Notes: generated by a model from the sequence alone, not told the origin. Shown: positions 1-11,816, counted from the first letter of the stretch. The stretch is 64,000 nucleotides of DNA from Eremothecium cymbalariae DBVPG#7215 (GCF_000235365.1 NC_016456.1:806001-870000); one strand, 5' to 3'. A program made the numbers and translations.

Positions 1-1394
1 CACTGCAGTTCACTTACACCAGACGAAGGGGTATGGCACATATGTTCCCAACCCGCTGAAGATAATCTCTGTATATCTGGAGAGACTATTATGTTGCCAC
101 ATTGAATCACCGTCGAATAATCTTCCTCCGCGATCGATATTGACTGAAATCCCTGACATAGCGTGAGTTTTTTTATCTCTCTTGGTATTCTTCCATGTAT
201 ATTATTATTAAGGGTGGAAAGATCCCAACACAAGAGGTAACCATGATCATCACTACTATAAAGAGTGCATGTTTCCTTGTGATATGCGATACTAGTTATA
301 TGACCTCTGTGACCAGTGATAGTACACATAAGTCCCTTCGGTGTGCAGATATCCCATATCTTCATAACGTTGCCAACAGAGTTAACCAATGTATTGGCAT
401 CTAACCAAATGCAATGTCCTGATGTGGCGGAATCCTTCATATGCCCAGCCGAATCGGGTGAAGGAGCATACAAATTACAAGCCTCTTCTCCAGCTGTTAA
501 GTCGAGCAAAGAAATCCCACTATATCCATATGTCGGACCGGACATTGCAAGTAGCAACACATTATCAGGGTTGAGATCAAAGGATTCAATCCCAGGTATA
601 GCGCGCACATAAAATGGCCTTGTCGAATCAAATGTGTAGATAAACAAAGTCTGGCTAATCAAAGAAACAAACCCCATCAAATCTGTATCTTTATCACGCC
701 ATGTGATCAACTGCCGGATTGGTAATTGCGGAGCACCATCGTGGTATCTCTTCTTTATTACGTCGTCTACCTTGTTCTCAGCACATAGCTGCCTCAAATA
801 TTTCCCATGGTTGAATCGTTTTATTATCTTTGCATTCCCATGTTCCAATGACGTCCCAATCAAGTTGACTATCCAGTCCTGATGCCCTATGAGAATCATG
901 AAGTCATGGTCAGCAGGCTCCCTTCTACCATATCCAGCACTTCTAAAGGCTGAATAAGTGAACCTCGGAATACTGCAAACAATAATAGACTCCCCAGGGA
1001 CCATTATCGCCTGTATCTGGTGCAATTTCTGTTTAACATTGTTGTATCGGTACAGCTTCAGATTTTCACCCCCCTCTTTACTCGAATTAGACACAACAAT
1101 TATGTCGTACTCTGGGCACACCGAGAATGACAACAACGAAGCCTCCTCCGTCTTCAATTGCCAGTAGTGGCTCTTCACCTTCTTGGTTGTATAGTAGTCG
1201 TTTACATCCCCCGATGCCTTGCGCAGCAGCGTCGATCCCATCTTCGTTACGTCCGTACTATGATAAGACCTTCTATAGCCTTCCTTAATCTGATGTGATT
1301 TCAACTGCTCCAAATCCCTACCTCTCGGTCTAACAACTATTGCAGGCTGTCGATGAATCCGCGGTGGCCAGTAATAACTCTCTTCTTGTTGCAT
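1..1394 (-). CDS. DSE1: DSE1-like WD-repeat protein, 3' end cut off by the window
   Basis: An open frame on the minus strand starts at an ATG at 1394 and stays open to the window edge, giving 464 visible residues of an incomplete protein. It begins MQQEESYYWPPRIHRQPAIV. WD-type repeats are visible late in the fragment, for example VMKIWDICTPKG followed by TITGHRGHITSIAYH and then LLCWDLS. In S. cerevisiae DSE1 (YER124C) is the neighbour of RSP5 in the same divergent arrangement, so synteny supports the name more than my memory of the sequence does. Known role of the family: a daughter-cell-specific protein at the bud neck that affects cell separation and is an Ace2 target. Candidate Ace2/Swi5 sites lie upstream (1809-2044). 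Alternative: another WD40 protein. The C-terminus is not in the window. Confidence 0.75.
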   Translation of the reverse strand, partial: MQQEESYYWPPRIHRQPAIVVRPRGRDLEQLKSHQIKEGYRRSYHSTDVTKMGSTLLRKASGDVNDYYTTKKVKSHYWQLKTEEASLLSFSVCPEYDIIVVSNSSKEGGENLKLYRYNNVKQKLHQIQAIMVPGESIIVCSIPRFTYSAFRSAGYGRREPADHDFMILIGHQDWIVNLIGTSLEHGNAKIIKRFNHGKYLRQLCAENKVDDVIKKRYHDGAPQLPIRQLITWRDKDTDLMGFVSLISQTLFIYTFDSTRPFYVRAIPGIESFDLNPDNVLLLAMSGPTYGYSGISLLDLTAGEEACNLYAPSPDSAGHMKDSATSGHCIWLDANTLVNSVGNVMKIWDICTPKGLMCTITGHRGHITSIAYHKETCTLYSSDDHGYLLCWDLSTLNNNIHGRIPREIKKLTLCQGFQSISIAEEDYSTVIQCGNIIVSPDIQRLSSAGWEHMCHTPSSGVSELQ

Positions 1395-1808
1395 CCCTTT
1401 TCCTTTTTTTTGATTGTGCTGTGCCTTTCGTTGTACAATGATATATACTACTTATGATAGGTAACATGTAAGAAAATACAAAAAATTTCTGATGTCACCT
1501 CTAGCCATTGCTTCACTAATAAACCATATAACTCTAACCACTAGTGTTTTCTGTCCCCTGCATACACAATATATATAAATATATACCTTCCCTGAACATA
1601 TATACTCTTTTTTTCGGAACCACACCGACCCCCTCCTTCCTCCCATGACCAGCAAAATCTCCATAACCTTTATGTATACCTCTCCATACACCCATCTAAA
1701 GCCTTAAACTCCTCCGCCATAATCCACTGCCTTCATTTGCTGTTCTGTAAAAGCCTTTACATACTACCATAGTACCATTGATTTGCCATATCTCCACTAC
1801 AAAAAATA

Positions 1809-2044
1809 AACCAGCGGCGTCGCGAGGCGCCGCTGACGCGTGAACAATGCCCAACCGTCCCAGCAGCCGCCCGCCCCTACCCCGCCTTGGTTACATCAAA
1901 GAAAACCTAGTCCCACAAACCAGCCTACCTCCCATTAGTAGTGTTACCAATACAAAACCCCTCCTCGAGTAACAATCATCTGCGCTGGCAAATAAAAGTC
2001 TTGTGTCCTGTATTTGTTTGTTACATTGTTCTTCTGCGCTGGCT
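1809..2044. promoter_or_regulatory. Candidate Ace2/Swi5 sites upstream of DSE1
   Basis: AACCAGCG at 1809-1816 matches RRCCAGCR exactly. CGCTGGCT at 2037-2044 matches the same consensus on the other strand. AACCAGCC (1918-1925) and CGCTGGCA (near 1982) match 7 of 8 positions. They lie about 415-650 bp upstream of the DSE1-like ATG. DSE1 is a known Ace2 target in S. cerevisiae, so the cluster is plausible, but the motif is short. Confidence 0.45.
1812..1835. repeat. GC inverted repeat, 8-bp arms
   Basis: Arms CAGCGGCG (1812-1819) and CGCCGCTG (1828-1835) are exact reverse complements separated by 8 nt. It overlaps a candidate Ace2/Swi5 site and is the weakest of the GC inverted repeats listed here. 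Confidence 0.6.
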
Positions 2045-2074
2045 CTTATAGTTTGGTTCCAGCCCAGGAAGACT

Positions 2075-2102
2075 GGTCCGTGCAGCGCGCGCTGCACGGA
2101 CC
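2075..2102. repeat. Perfect 28-bp palindrome, no spacer
   Basis: GGTCCGTGCAGCGC is followed directly by its exact reverse complement, giving 14-bp arms and no loop. It lies about 710 bp upstream of the RSP5 ATG and 680 bp upstream of the DSE1-like ATG. No target-site duplication is visible in the flanks. Confidence 0.95.
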
Positions 2103-2812
2103 GCTTGCGTTAGGCTCCCCGCAGGCGCGCCATCCCGAAAAACCGTTTTATGCTTGTTCATGCAGGCACGTATGCGCTTACATAATTCGGAATCATGTGA
2201 TCGCCACATGGCCGGGTAATCTCAGTATGGTCGGGTAACAACAAAGGTCGGTTCGAGGCTCCTCATTTTGGCGTTACCCGGAGTCCTCCAACATCATCCT
2301 CGCTCTAACCGGCAAATTAAGAACTTTTCTGGAGGCTGGCTCCTCCCAAAAAGTGACTAAATTACAAAGACGTCCGCATGGTATACAACAAGACTCCAGC
2401 AAAGGGCAAAAGAGGCAAGTAGATTGCCTTTGATATCTGTGTTCTAGCCAGCTTCTAATTAATAAGGAAGGTGTCGTTGTTATAACTCAGTAGATTGTCA
2501 AATAGGGTCGGTACGAAGTTGTTTTCAACATATTATTAGTATAATCTACGGTATCGTTTTCTATCGTTTTTTGGGCTCGCTCCTTTTTTATTGCTGGTAG
2601 TGTCCCCCCCCCCCTCCTCCTCCTCTCCTCGTGTACAAGACTACAGAAGAGTTAGATAAGGAAGTTAACGGTATAAGAAAGTGTATTCATATTTGTCGGT
2701 TGAGGTTTAAGTAGGCTATACGTGTATTTCTACTGAGAGAGTTGCTTTTATAAAAAAAATAAGGAAGCTGGTAAGTTGGAAGGGAGTGTTAGTTTTTTTT
2801 GGTGTTGAAAAG

Positions 2813-5338
2813 ATGTCTATTACAGTGAAGTTAGTTGCGGCCGACTCTCTTTATAAGAGGGATGTGTTCCGTTCTCCAGACCCGTTTGCTGTGCTTACGA
2901 TCGATGGGTCTCAGACGAAGTCTACAAGCGCTGCGAAGAAGACATTAAATCCTTATTGGAATGAGAAGTTTACGTTTTACAATGTGACGGTGAATTCTAT
3001 ATTGACTATTCAGGTTTTTGATCAGAAGAAGTTTAAAAAGAAGGATCAAGGGTTTTTGGGGGTTATCAATGTTCGGATTGGAGATGTTTTGTCGCATTTT
3101 GATGAGGGTATGGCTAGTCCCACGTCTGGAGTATTCCGAGAGGAGATGATTACCAGAGATTTGAAGCGATCTAATGATGGGATGAATGTGAGTGGGAGGC
3201 TAATTGTGGTGTTGTCTAATTCTGTTCCAGAAGGGAATAATGTGCTGTCGTCTAATGGGATGGATAACCTGACCGTACAGCCTTCGATGGCTGGGGACGA
3301 AGGACGTTCGGCCAGCCACTCTGTGCTTTCATTGCCAAGGACAAACGCTTTACAAGTTTCAAACAATTTACAGAGTGTGAATCACCAGGCGAACGCCACG
3401 ATACCTGGCAGCTATATTTCTCATGGTAGTGTGAATAACAATACCATTCATATGAACAGCCACAATGGCAACGTAAACACCAGTGATGATGTGAACAACA
3501 ACAACAACAACAATAATAATAATAATATCGGCAATAGCAGTGTTAATACTAATCAGAATAGGCAGTATTCTTCATTCGAAGATCAATATGGCCGTTTACC
3601 TCCTGGTTGGGAGAGAAGGACGGACAACTTTGGTCGTACCTATTATGTTGATCATAACACGCGGACCACTACATGGAAGAGGCCCACTTTGGATCAGACT
3701 GAATCTGAACGTGGTGACCAAATGAATGCTAATACCGAATTAGAAAGAAGGCAACACAGGGGTAGGACATTGCCGGGCGGTCTGGCTTCCGACAACGCTG
3801 CAGTTACTGTCCAAACAAGTTCTGGTACTAGTACCCCTGCAGTTAATGGTACGGCTGCCGCTACATTTGCAGCTACTGGCGCTACCACCTCTGGACTGGG
3901 TGAGTTGCCTCCCGGCTGGGAACAGCGATTTACTCCAGAAGGCAGAGCATACTTTGTCGACCATAACACAAGAACAACTACTTGGGTGGATCCAAGGAGA
4001 CAGCAATATATTAGAACATATGGGCCTGCAAACAATACCATTCAGCAGCAGCCGGTGTCTCAACTAGGTCCCTTACCATCCGGGTGGGAGATGAGATTAA
4101 CGAATACGGCACGGGTTTATTTTGTAGACCACAATACCAAGACCACTACCTGGGATGACCCGAGACTGCCTTCCTCTCTTGACCAAAATGTTCCGCAGTA
4201 TAAGCGTGATTTTAGGCGTAAAGTGATATATTTCAGATCACAGCCATCATTGAGAATCTTGCCTGGGCAATGTCATATTAGAGTTCGTCGAAAGCATATA
4301 TTTGAGGATGCTTATCAAGAAATCATGAGACAGACACCCGAAGATTTGAAGAAGAGATTGATGATCAAATTTGATGGTGAAGAAGGTTTGGATTACGGTG
4401 GAGTTAGTAGGGAATTCTTCTTCTTACTTTCCCACGAAATGTTCAATCCTTTCTATTGTTTGTTTGAATACTCATCGCATGACAACTACACTATTCAAAT
4501 TAATCCAAATAGCGGTATCAATCCAGAGCACTTGAACTATTTCAAATTTATAGGACGAGTAGTTGGCTTGGGAGTTTTCCATAGAAGGTTTTTGGACGCC
4601 TTTTTTATTGGTGCTTTGTATAAGATGATGTTACGCAAAAAGGTGGTGTTGCAAGACATGGAAGGGGTGGACTCAGATGTTTACAATTCACTGAAATGGA
4701 TTCTCGAAAACAGCATAGACGGCATCTTGGATTTGACGTTCAGTGCCGACGATGAAAGGTTTGGCGAACTTGTAACAGTTGATTTGAAACCAAAAGACAG
4801 GAATATTGATGTTACTGATGAGAACAAAAAAGAATACGTGGAATTGTTTACACAGTGGAAGATTTGCAGCAGAGTTGAAGAACAATTTAAGGCATTCATT
4901 GATGGCTTTAACGAACTAATCCCTGAAGACTTAGTCAATGTATTTGATGAACGTGAGCTAGAATTATTGATAGGTGGTATAGCTGAAATTGATGTCGAAG
5001 ACTGGAAGAAACATACAGATTACCGTGGCTACCAGGAATCAGATGAGGTGATTAAGTGGTTCTGGAAGTGTATTTCAGAATGGGATAATGAGCAGAAAGC
5101 TCGTCTATTGCAATTTACAACAGGTACCTCTCGGATTCCTGTAAACGGCTTCAAAGATTTACAAGGATCAGACGGTCCTAGAAGGTTCACCATTGAAAAA
5201 GCTGGCGAAGTTCAACAGTTGCCAAAGTCGCATACCTGCTTCAATAGGGTTGATTTGCCATCTTATCCTGATTATGAAACCTTGAAACAGAAGTTGACGT
5301 TAGCTGTTGAGGAAACAATCGGTTTTGGTCAAGAGTAA
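2813..5338 (+). CDS. RSP5: HECT-type ubiquitin ligase Rsp5 (NEDD4 family)
   Basis: E3 ubiquitin ligase of 841 aa (809 in S. cerevisiae) that ubiquitinates membrane transporters, Spt23/Mga2, RNA polymerase II and others. Domain order is visible: an N-terminal C2 domain (about 1-130), an Asn-rich linker, three WW domains near residues 262-291, 364-393 and 420-449, each with LPPGWE or LPSGWE and a TTTW core, then a HECT domain to the end. The catalytic Cys is in HTCFNR at residue 809, and the protein ends GFGQE as in the family. The open frame extends upstream through a TTG, but the first ATG is at 2813 and gives [19 protein letters not shown], matching the known Rsp5 start. The poly-Asn stretch (AAC/AAT) near 3495-3530 lengthens the C2-WW1 linker. 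Identification is secure. Confidence 0.98.
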   Translation: MSITVKLVAADSLYKRDVFRSPDPFAVLTIDGSQTKSTSAAKKTLNPYWNEKFTFYNVTVNSILTIQVFDQKKFKKKDQGFLGVINVRIGDVLSHFDEGMASPTSGVFREEMITRDLKRSNDGMNVSGRLIVVLSNSVPEGNNVLSSNGMDNLTVQPSMAGDEGRSASHSVLSLPRTNALQVSNNLQSVNHQANATIPGSYISHGSVNNNTIHMNSHNGNVNTSDDVNNNNNNNNNNNIGNSSVNTNQNRQYSSFEDQYGRLPPGWERRTDNFGRTYYVDHNTRTTTWKRPTLDQTESERGDQMNANTELERRQHRGRTLPGGLASDNAAVTVQTSSGTSTPAVNGTAAATFAATGATTSGLGELPPGWEQRFTPEGRAYFVDHNTRTTTWVDPRRQQYIRTYGPANNTIQQQPVSQLGPLPSGWEMRLTNTARVYFVDHNTKTTTWDDPRLPSSLDQNVPQYKRDFRRKVIYFRSQPSLRILPGQCHIRVRRKHIFEDAYQEIMRQTPEDLKKRLMIKFDGEEGLDYGGVSREFFFLLSHEMFNPFYCLFEYSSHDNYTIQINPNSGINPEHLNYFKFIGRVVGLGVFHRRFLDAFFIGALYKMMLRKKVVLQDMEGVDSDVYNSLKWILENSIDGILDLTFSADDERFGELVTVDLKPKDRNIDVTDENKKEYVELFTQWKICSRVEEQFKAFIDGFNELIPEDLVNVFDERELELLIGGIAEIDVEDWKKHTDYRGYQESDEVIKWFWKCISEWDNEQKARLLQFTTGTSRIPVNGFKDLQGSDGPRRFTIEKAGEVQQLPKSHTCFNRVDLPSYPDYETLKQKLTLAVEETIGFGQE

Positions 5339-6457
5339 AAATTATATATATTATATATATTATTATTTTATTATTTTATTATTTCTGGTCATAATTTGAA
5401 TCATTTTTCTATTTTGTTTAAAAAACGTCGGTGTATCCAGTACTAATACTTCCACTTTCCCTGTCGCTCATATCCATATAGGGAGAGTTGGCGCAATGCT
5501 TAGTAGGAGATAACAAAAAAGCATATTGTTTTCATATTGATGCAAATTTCATATATAAATTATACGTATATATTGTTTGTCTCAGTAACAGTATTTAAAA
5601 CAATGTCAAAGGAATCGCATTGTGAAACGAGCAGCAGTGGTAAGATTAAGCAGTAATGTTCACCTTTTTTGTGAGGAAACCAGTTTCCTCAAGTTAGAAG
5701 ACCAGAAATATTGGCAGGTATTATTATTACAGTAACCTGGTAGACATGGATGATGGATATATGCGTACAACTTCTCTTTTTTTTGAAAAACACGATTACA
5801 GAAATGGTAAACCAATAATGACACCTGAATCCCTTCTCGATCTGCACTCTTTTGGTATATAAGTAGGTATATATATATATTTTTTTTTGATACTTCAAAC
5901 AAACCCCTCATTTTTGGTAACTGTACTGGTTTCTAATCCCAACCTATATTTCAACTGAAGTGAGTGAACGAGAAGATGTTGAAATGAATAATTGAAATGA
6001 TGATTCCTGACAGAATAATAATATAGGGTTAAAAATACAACTGGGTAAACGAATGACTAACCAGAAAAATTCTCATGAAATTGTAAAAAATTCAGCCGGG
6101 TAGAGGGCAAAAAGATAGTGATGATATAACATAACATATATTAACAAATTTGAGCTTTAAAAATAATACCCTGAGGAAATTTAATAAGATCATCTCCACA
6201 AGTGATTTTTTTTAGTTTTTGATATCTGTAATGCTCATAGGGGAATAAGTCGCAACAACTAGTTTTTTTGTTTTGAGGGTTTATCAATGTATGTCTTTCA
6301 AAAGCTCAATATTGTAAAGCCCCTTCTAAAATAATAATAACAACGTCATATAATCTTGACAAAATATGCACATAGATGAAGTAATGTAGAGAGGGAAAAA
6401 TGTTAAAACGAAAGGTATAATAAAAAAACAAATCAACGTAAAGCACTGGCATATAGT
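5339..6457. other. Convergent intergenic region RSP5-MPT5
   Basis: An AT-rich 1.1 kb region that serves as the 3' side of both flanking genes. It holds AT runs and one short inverted repeat, TGAGGAAAC-CA-GTTTCCTCA at 5672-5691. No RNA gene or convincing reading frame is seen. Confidence 0.7.
5672..5691. repeat. Inverted repeat, 9-bp arms, 2-nt spacer
   Basis: TGAGGAAAC-CA-GTTTCCTCA, perfect, in the RSP5-MPT5 convergent region. Confidence 0.85.
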
Positions 6458-6665
6458 TCAACGATAAAATCCCTTTCCCATATTCATCTGATATTCCATT
6501 GCAGTTGCGTGTGTCATATACATCGACTGTTGTGGCGTTGGAGTTGGAGTTGTTGCTCCACTACTCATTGCCAACATGTTTGAATTAGCCGGTGTTGAAT
6601 TGCGGTGCATAAACAAACCAGTATCACTTAAATTATGACGAATATGAGGCAAGACATGCTGCTGC

Positions 6666-6720
<55 letters not shown>

Positions 6721-9232
6721 GCTGCTGATGCCAATGTAGTTTCTGATGCTGATCGTATGCCAATGGATCAATAAGGGCAACAGAATTTGGACCAGCAGCG
6801 TTAGAAAAATTGTTACACAGGTATTCTTGTTGCTGGAACTGTTGCCGAGACTGCGGCTGCTGTTGTTGCTGTTGATAATGCAATTGATGATCCATTGATT
6901 GATGTGGGGATGGTGATACAATTTGTATGTGCGGAGGTTGAGGTTGTGTGAAAATAGGCTGTTGAGACAATTGCTGCTGGTGCTGTTGTTGTTGTTGCTG
7001 TTGCTGTTGATGTTGGGGTGGTGGAGATTGTTGAGGTTGCTGCGGAGTATTGAAATTCAACTTCTGTGATAATCCTATCATGCCCAACTGCTGATGTTGC
7101 TGAGATGGTTGTTGCTGATGATATCCATTAGACAGAGAAACAGTACTGTTACTCCTTTGATGACGGAACGAGTTCACAGGTAATGAGAAGTGCCTAATAT
7201 GCTGCTTACGGTGAATAGAGTTGGAATTAGTGGCCATATTTCCAGCACTAATGGTACCAGGCAAATTCTGTTGGCTTTTCTTTGGGGATAAGTCACTGAA
7301 GGATACGCCGGTTAACTCTGCATAAGCCTTCACTTTCAGCTTGATTTTCTTAGCGTAGGATGTGGTTTTGATGCTAGGCAACAACTCTTTAGTTAAAACA
7401 ATTAGATTACCAACTTTCAAAGTAAATTCATGACTGAACTTGGTGAGCTTTGGGGACATATGGACATAGTTATTACCAGGGATCTCTAACAAACGGGAAT
7501 AGTTTTTGATATCAAGTAAAGTCTGCAAAGCATAGTTTCCAAAGTTATCTCTGATCAAAATGTTCAAATTAGCAGTGAATATATCTATAATTGTCAACAG
7601 GATACCCATTGCAACATGTACAACATCATCAGCTTGTTGTTGGTACGGTTGGAAGCTATTAGACAACATCTTCACGGAAGTAAACGAAGATGTAGAAAAC
7701 CCCGAATTTTCCGAAAGAGAATCATGCACGATGTTGAAAAGTTTCTTGATGAACTTCTCCACAACATTGGATGAAAACTTTAAACAGGACAACTGGCATA
7801 GCTCATGAAACAACTTACCAAAAATCTCCCCTAACAAATAGAAGTCAAGCTCCTTGATATCAAACAGAAACTGAATAATATAGTTGCCAAATTGATCATT
7901 TATCAATCCTGGCAAATACTGAATAATCTTTACAGAAATCTTGAAGATCTGCTGCAAGGTGCAAACACTCAACAGCTTTTGTAAAACACAACAACCATGC
8001 TTGTGGGTAGAAATTTTAATAATGTTGTCCTTCTCCACAATTGCATCGATAATAAAATCAAATTTAGTGGGTTGAAACTTGAAAATACACTTTTGGATGA
8101 CATGATTTCCATTTAAATCATTGATTAGAGTCACTACTTGAGCAATGGACGTAAACTGCTGCGAAAAGCCACTAACAATCATATCAATATGTTGTTCTGT
8201 TTCGACAGTATCAATTATCTTCTGCAAAGATCGGGTACCATATTGATTGATAGAAATCTGAAACACATGAGAATATATATCTTGAATCATAGAGGTTTTT
8301 TGTTCCGTAGTCAAATATTCACATAGTTTCTGAATCAGGTAGTTACCAAACGGGTCTAGGATCAGATCCAAGAAGTAAGGCTTGATTTGTTTGTACATTA
8401 AGTCACGAACTTCATCAGACTCCGCAGGGTTCTCCAATTTTCTTTGCAAAAAACGACAACCATACTGGTCGGTGGCAAGCTGCAAGTAATCCAAATCCTC
8501 GATGGGTAACGACCCCAAATCCGAACCGCCGTTACCGTTAGCGTTGATATTGCTGCTCTGGTTATTGTTGTTGTTGTTACTGCTGTTGTGGTTATCATTA
8601 TTCCCGCTGCTGTTTCCGGTACCAGTGCCAGCCGAAGCAGAGGACGAAGCAGACGATGAAGACCTGGCTACAACTACAGTTGCACCTGACGCATTAGAAG
8701 CCCCAATTGTCTGGTTCGAATTCGATGCAACAGTAGAGCCACTGACAGTCCTCAGCGAGGGCAATGCAGACAAAGAACCGATCGAAGCCTGGTCGTTGAC
8801 AGGAATCAAAGTGGTAGCCGAAGCCATCGAGGAAATGTCAAACTCGTTGATCAAGGGCAAAGAAGTAATGCGTGGTTTTGCAGAGGTGTTTGATTGAATC
8901 GAAGCACTACTTGCTCCGCCCCCTCCGCCGCCACCGCCTCCTCCACAGATGGGAGACAGCGTTCCAAGATTCATCGGAGAATTATTGGCCATGAATTGAT
9001 TGAACCCCGAGAGGTCTAACGAATTTGCTCTCTGATGATTCTGCTTGTTGTTCATCTGACCAAGTGGAGGCGTTACCGGCTCTACCAGGGACTGGATAGA
9101 GTTGATAGATAACTGCGGTTGATGGTTGTAAGGCATGGTAGCAGAATAGTGGTTGTTCAACGATGCACAGGATGAAGATGAATTTTGAGCAGCACAAGCA
9201 GCAGACGTAGCAATGTAGTATGTGTGGCTATG
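6458..9232 (-). CDS. MPT5: Pumilio-family mRNA-binding protein Mpt5/Puf5 (main exon)
   Basis: Post-transcriptional repressor that binds 3'-UTR PUF elements through Pumilio repeats and recruits the Ccr4-Not deadenylase. The N-terminal block YNHQPQLSINSIQSLVEPVT and the following SLDLSGFNQF are near-identical to S. cerevisiae Mpt5. The Puf repeats follow (LATDQYGCRFLQ, LILDPFGNYLIQ, ISINQYGTRSLQ, STHKHGCCVLQ, LINDQFGNYIIQ, IRDNFGNYALQ), then the C-terminal RHFSLPVNSFR motif and long Q-rich tracts. The frame is open back to 9232 but has no ATG before 9136. A TACTAAC branch point and an AG acceptor sit exactly where the frame opens, so I read 9232 as the start of exon 2, joined to a one-codon exon at 10360-10358 (total about 925 aa). 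The alternative is an unspliced start at 9136. Confidence 0.93.
6668..6721 (-). repeat. (CAA)18 tract inside MPT5
   Basis: Eighteen perfect TTG units on the plus strand (CAA on the coding strand), flanked by CTG (CAG) units, encode most of a 24-residue glutamine run near the C-terminus of Mpt5. Confidence 0.95.
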
Positions 9233-10357
9233 CTGTCACAAGTAGTAGTAGTTAGTACTTAGCTTATTTCTAAGGTGCTCTCTCCTGGTTCTGTTGGTAC
9301 AAGAGAGACTGCGAAAGGGAAGAACGAATGAGCAAGTTTAAACTACCCTCTATCTATGTTGCCTCGGGTTGCCTTACCTGAGAGAGAAAATGTCATACGA
9401 CGACAGCACATACCCTCGTTTTTCCAAGAGCGACCACCGGCCTTTATATTGCCATACTACAGCATGCCGAGGTGTTCTGGTGTTTGTTTCACTTCCTAAC
9501 ACTCATATATGCCCATTGCGATTATATTCCATCCACAAGCTTAGATCATCCCTTCCATCAACATATCTTGCCCTCTGTCTGTGTGTAGCTCTCGTCTCTC
9601 TATCATACTCTCCCTGGCGTCTGTGCTTTCCTGCCTGCCTCCCGGTGTACTAACACTAACCCACACATAAACTCCTACTACTTACTTAAACCAACGCTGA
9701 AAAATTATTAGGATGCCTGTGTTTGATCCTAATTGGGTTATGTTCACTCCTCTGAGGTTATCTCAATACAGTAATTAATAGCCATTAATAATAGTCCAAA
9801 TCTCTTACAAAAAGGCATAAAAATGCCTTCGAGAATAGGCAGCAAAAAAGAAATAAAGATGACAGATGGTAATATCTCACATGTGAGTTGGGGAGCTCAG
9901 AGGACATTCTGCGAAGTAGCAAGGGCTACGAGAAGAAGGAACAAGTGGAATGTGCGAGAGGGGCAGGCGAAGGGCGAGAAGGTTTGAATGCTCGAAGGGT
10001 TCCTTGCTTGCGAGACAGCAGCCAACACAGTGGGGTTTTATCGGTATTACTTTAGAGGAATAATAAGGCGTCTATGCGTTGAGTTTCGCTGTCCGGGTAG
10101 TCCGGAGAAGACCGGGTTTCATGCGGACAGGGTTGGATTGCAGGATGACAGTAGCGAGGGATGGATGGATGGGAAGGCCTGGATTTGTGTAGTCAGGTAT
10201 TAATCGAAAGGTCACAGGTATTGCGCATGGGTTGGGCGTGGTGGTGTCTACAAAGGCGCCAGGTTGGGTGCGTTCTTGCGTATTCGCAGCTGTGCATATT
10301 TAAACGGCAACCAGATCCGCGGTGTAAAATTAAACGTGTACCTATTATGTTACATAC
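9233..10357 (-). other. Probable long 5' intron of MPT5
   Basis: On the minus strand an exact TACTAAC (9257-9251) is followed 19 nt after the branch A by a CAG acceptor ending at 9233, immediately after an in-frame TGA and immediately before the frame opens. The only upstream ATG I found that is followed by a consensus donor in the matching phase is ATG|GTATGT at 10360-10358/10357. The intron would be 1,125 nt, long for a yeast. S. cerevisiae MPT5 also has, as I recall, a 5' intron with a tiny first exon. The acceptor side is better supported than the donor. Confidence 0.55.
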
Positions 10358-10360
10358 CAT
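10358..10360 (-). CDS. MPT5: Candidate one-codon first exon of MPT5
   Basis: ATG on the minus strand, directly followed by GTATGT. It would supply only the initiator Met, the same layout as MND1 in this window. Phase 0 matches the acceptor at 9233. Confidence 0.45.
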
Positions 10361-10463
10361 AACTGCTCCAACTTCGGTTAAATCAGTTGAGGTTAGGAGC
10401 GTATTTCTGTGTAGAGACGTAGTAGTGTGGTCTTGTATGTAGGTTTGTTTGCTACGCATAGAC

Positions 10464-10520
10464 GTATATATATACACATATATATGTGTGTGTATTATAT
10501 GTGTGTGTGTATCATATGTG
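10464..10520. repeat. TA/GT dinucleotide-rich microsatellite region
   Basis: Mixed TA, CA/TG and GT runs, including ACACATATATATGTGT, just upstream of the candidate MPT5 first exon. Confidence 0.8.
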
Positions 10521-10811
10521 CACGCTTTTCGAACAAGTAGTGGTTAGCGTTCGTGCGTACAAAAGCAGCAGTTCAAGAATAATGTGCCTAGCAGTGTTAA
10601 AAGGGTGGAGTATGTAAGGCAGGGGATTGGCACTTGCTCTTTCACAACATGGAAAAGTATTTGAGAGCTATACAAGAGTCCTTCCGGTCAAGTGCTGGGA
10701 AACAGGTGGTAGCGGTAGTATGCGCGCCAGGGCCGGCAAGATAAAAGGGGATCTGGAGTGAAGGGTTGGATGGAAATACGGTTAAAGCAATGCATCGCTG
10801 TAGATGCTGCA

Positions 10812-10833
10812 CAGTAGCTATCTGTAGCTACTG
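10812..10833. repeat. Hairpin, 9-bp arms, 4-nt loop
   Basis: CAGTAGCTA-TCTG-TAGCTACTG, perfect, upstream of MPT5. Confidence 0.85.
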
Positions 10834-11816
10834 AGGTATCTTGCCTCTTCCGTGGTTTTATTTCTCGTGGTCTGCTTTAGGAAGTTATTGTATGCTAGAA
10901 ACGTGGTGTTCCAATGATAAGTCTGGATCAGAACGGTGCTATTTGACGATTTATAAAGATAAATACCATCGATCCTCTAATATAGATAGATATGCTTCTG
11001 AGCAAAATTGATAAAACCGTGCTAGCAACAACGCATTGTGAGGTATTTGCCAGAGATTTATAGAATGACTACTACAACTACAGAAAACTCGACGTGCTCT
11101 AATGAGTGAAAGTATAAATCCATAATTGGAAAGACCAACGTACATCTCTGGTGGTCTTATCTTTGGTGAGATTTTACCACAATCCATGGAATCTTCTTAG
11201 ATGACTAGTGATGGCACCAGCACTCTGAAGGCATATAGACGCGGCGTGGTAAGAATTAGAAAGGTAGAGATCGGTGGCACTTTAGAGTGTGTGTGCGTAA
11301 TTCAGGGGATTCGCCGGAGCACTCTACAAGGTGGGAACGTAGAGGAATGAGGATGCTGCAATATTGGGCATTCTTGCTTCAAAATGAACTTCGCAGATCA
11401 TAGGAGGCTTACTAGGGGGGAGAGTCTTTATATTGATTCGAAGGGGTTTATTGGCATCGGGCCGGATGCTCAGTAGGGGGGAGAGGGGATGGGGGCGGTC
11501 TGCTGTAGGTTTCTTGTAAAACCTACTACTTGGACGTACGTCAGACGGTAGGGGAATCAATGCGGAAAGGCATTTCTCGTTGTGTAGCGTATGGTGATTA
11601 CATCAGCTGCTTCAGTAAAACGGTTCAAGGAACCCAGGGCACTTGAAGGGTACATATATATGTGTATAGTGGCAGTAAAATTACCATATGAGTAGGTGTA
11701 TACCTAGGTGCTGTTGAGGGCAGATCAAGATTTCGGAAAACATAATGTACAAGTAATGAGATTTTGTATATAATATATATCAATTAAATGGGGGCTGGTT
11801 CTCGCTGTCTCTTCTA

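Larger units (their letters stand above)
1395..2812. promoter_or_regulatory. Divergent promoter region DSE1-RSP5
   Basis: This 1.4 kb stretch holds no credible gene. It contains Ace2/Swi5-like sites (RRCCAGCR) on the DSE1 side, a GC hairpin at 1812-1835, a perfect 28-bp palindrome at 2075-2102 and a C-run near 2607-2616. Short frames here overlap the palindrome on both strands and resemble nothing I know. Confidence 0.7.
10361..11816. other. Intergenic region upstream of MPT5 and downstream of NSA2
   Basis: No gene is seen. It contains TA/GT microsatellite DNA (about 10464-10520), a hairpin CAGTAGCTA-TCTG-TAGCTACTG at 10812-10833 and G-rich runs around 11415-11490. Short frames on both strands have no recognisable protein signature. 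Confidence 0.65.

Noticed and set aside
9365..9420. Alternative MPT5 first exon with donor GTAAGG after ATGACATTTTCTCTCTCAG
   Set aside because: Its phase does not match the acceptor at 9233 and the donor is a weaker match to consensus.
9161..11816. Hidden gene in the large gap between MPT5 and NSA2
   Set aside because: All frames are under about 95 codons with no recognised motif; an intron and promoter explain the gap better.
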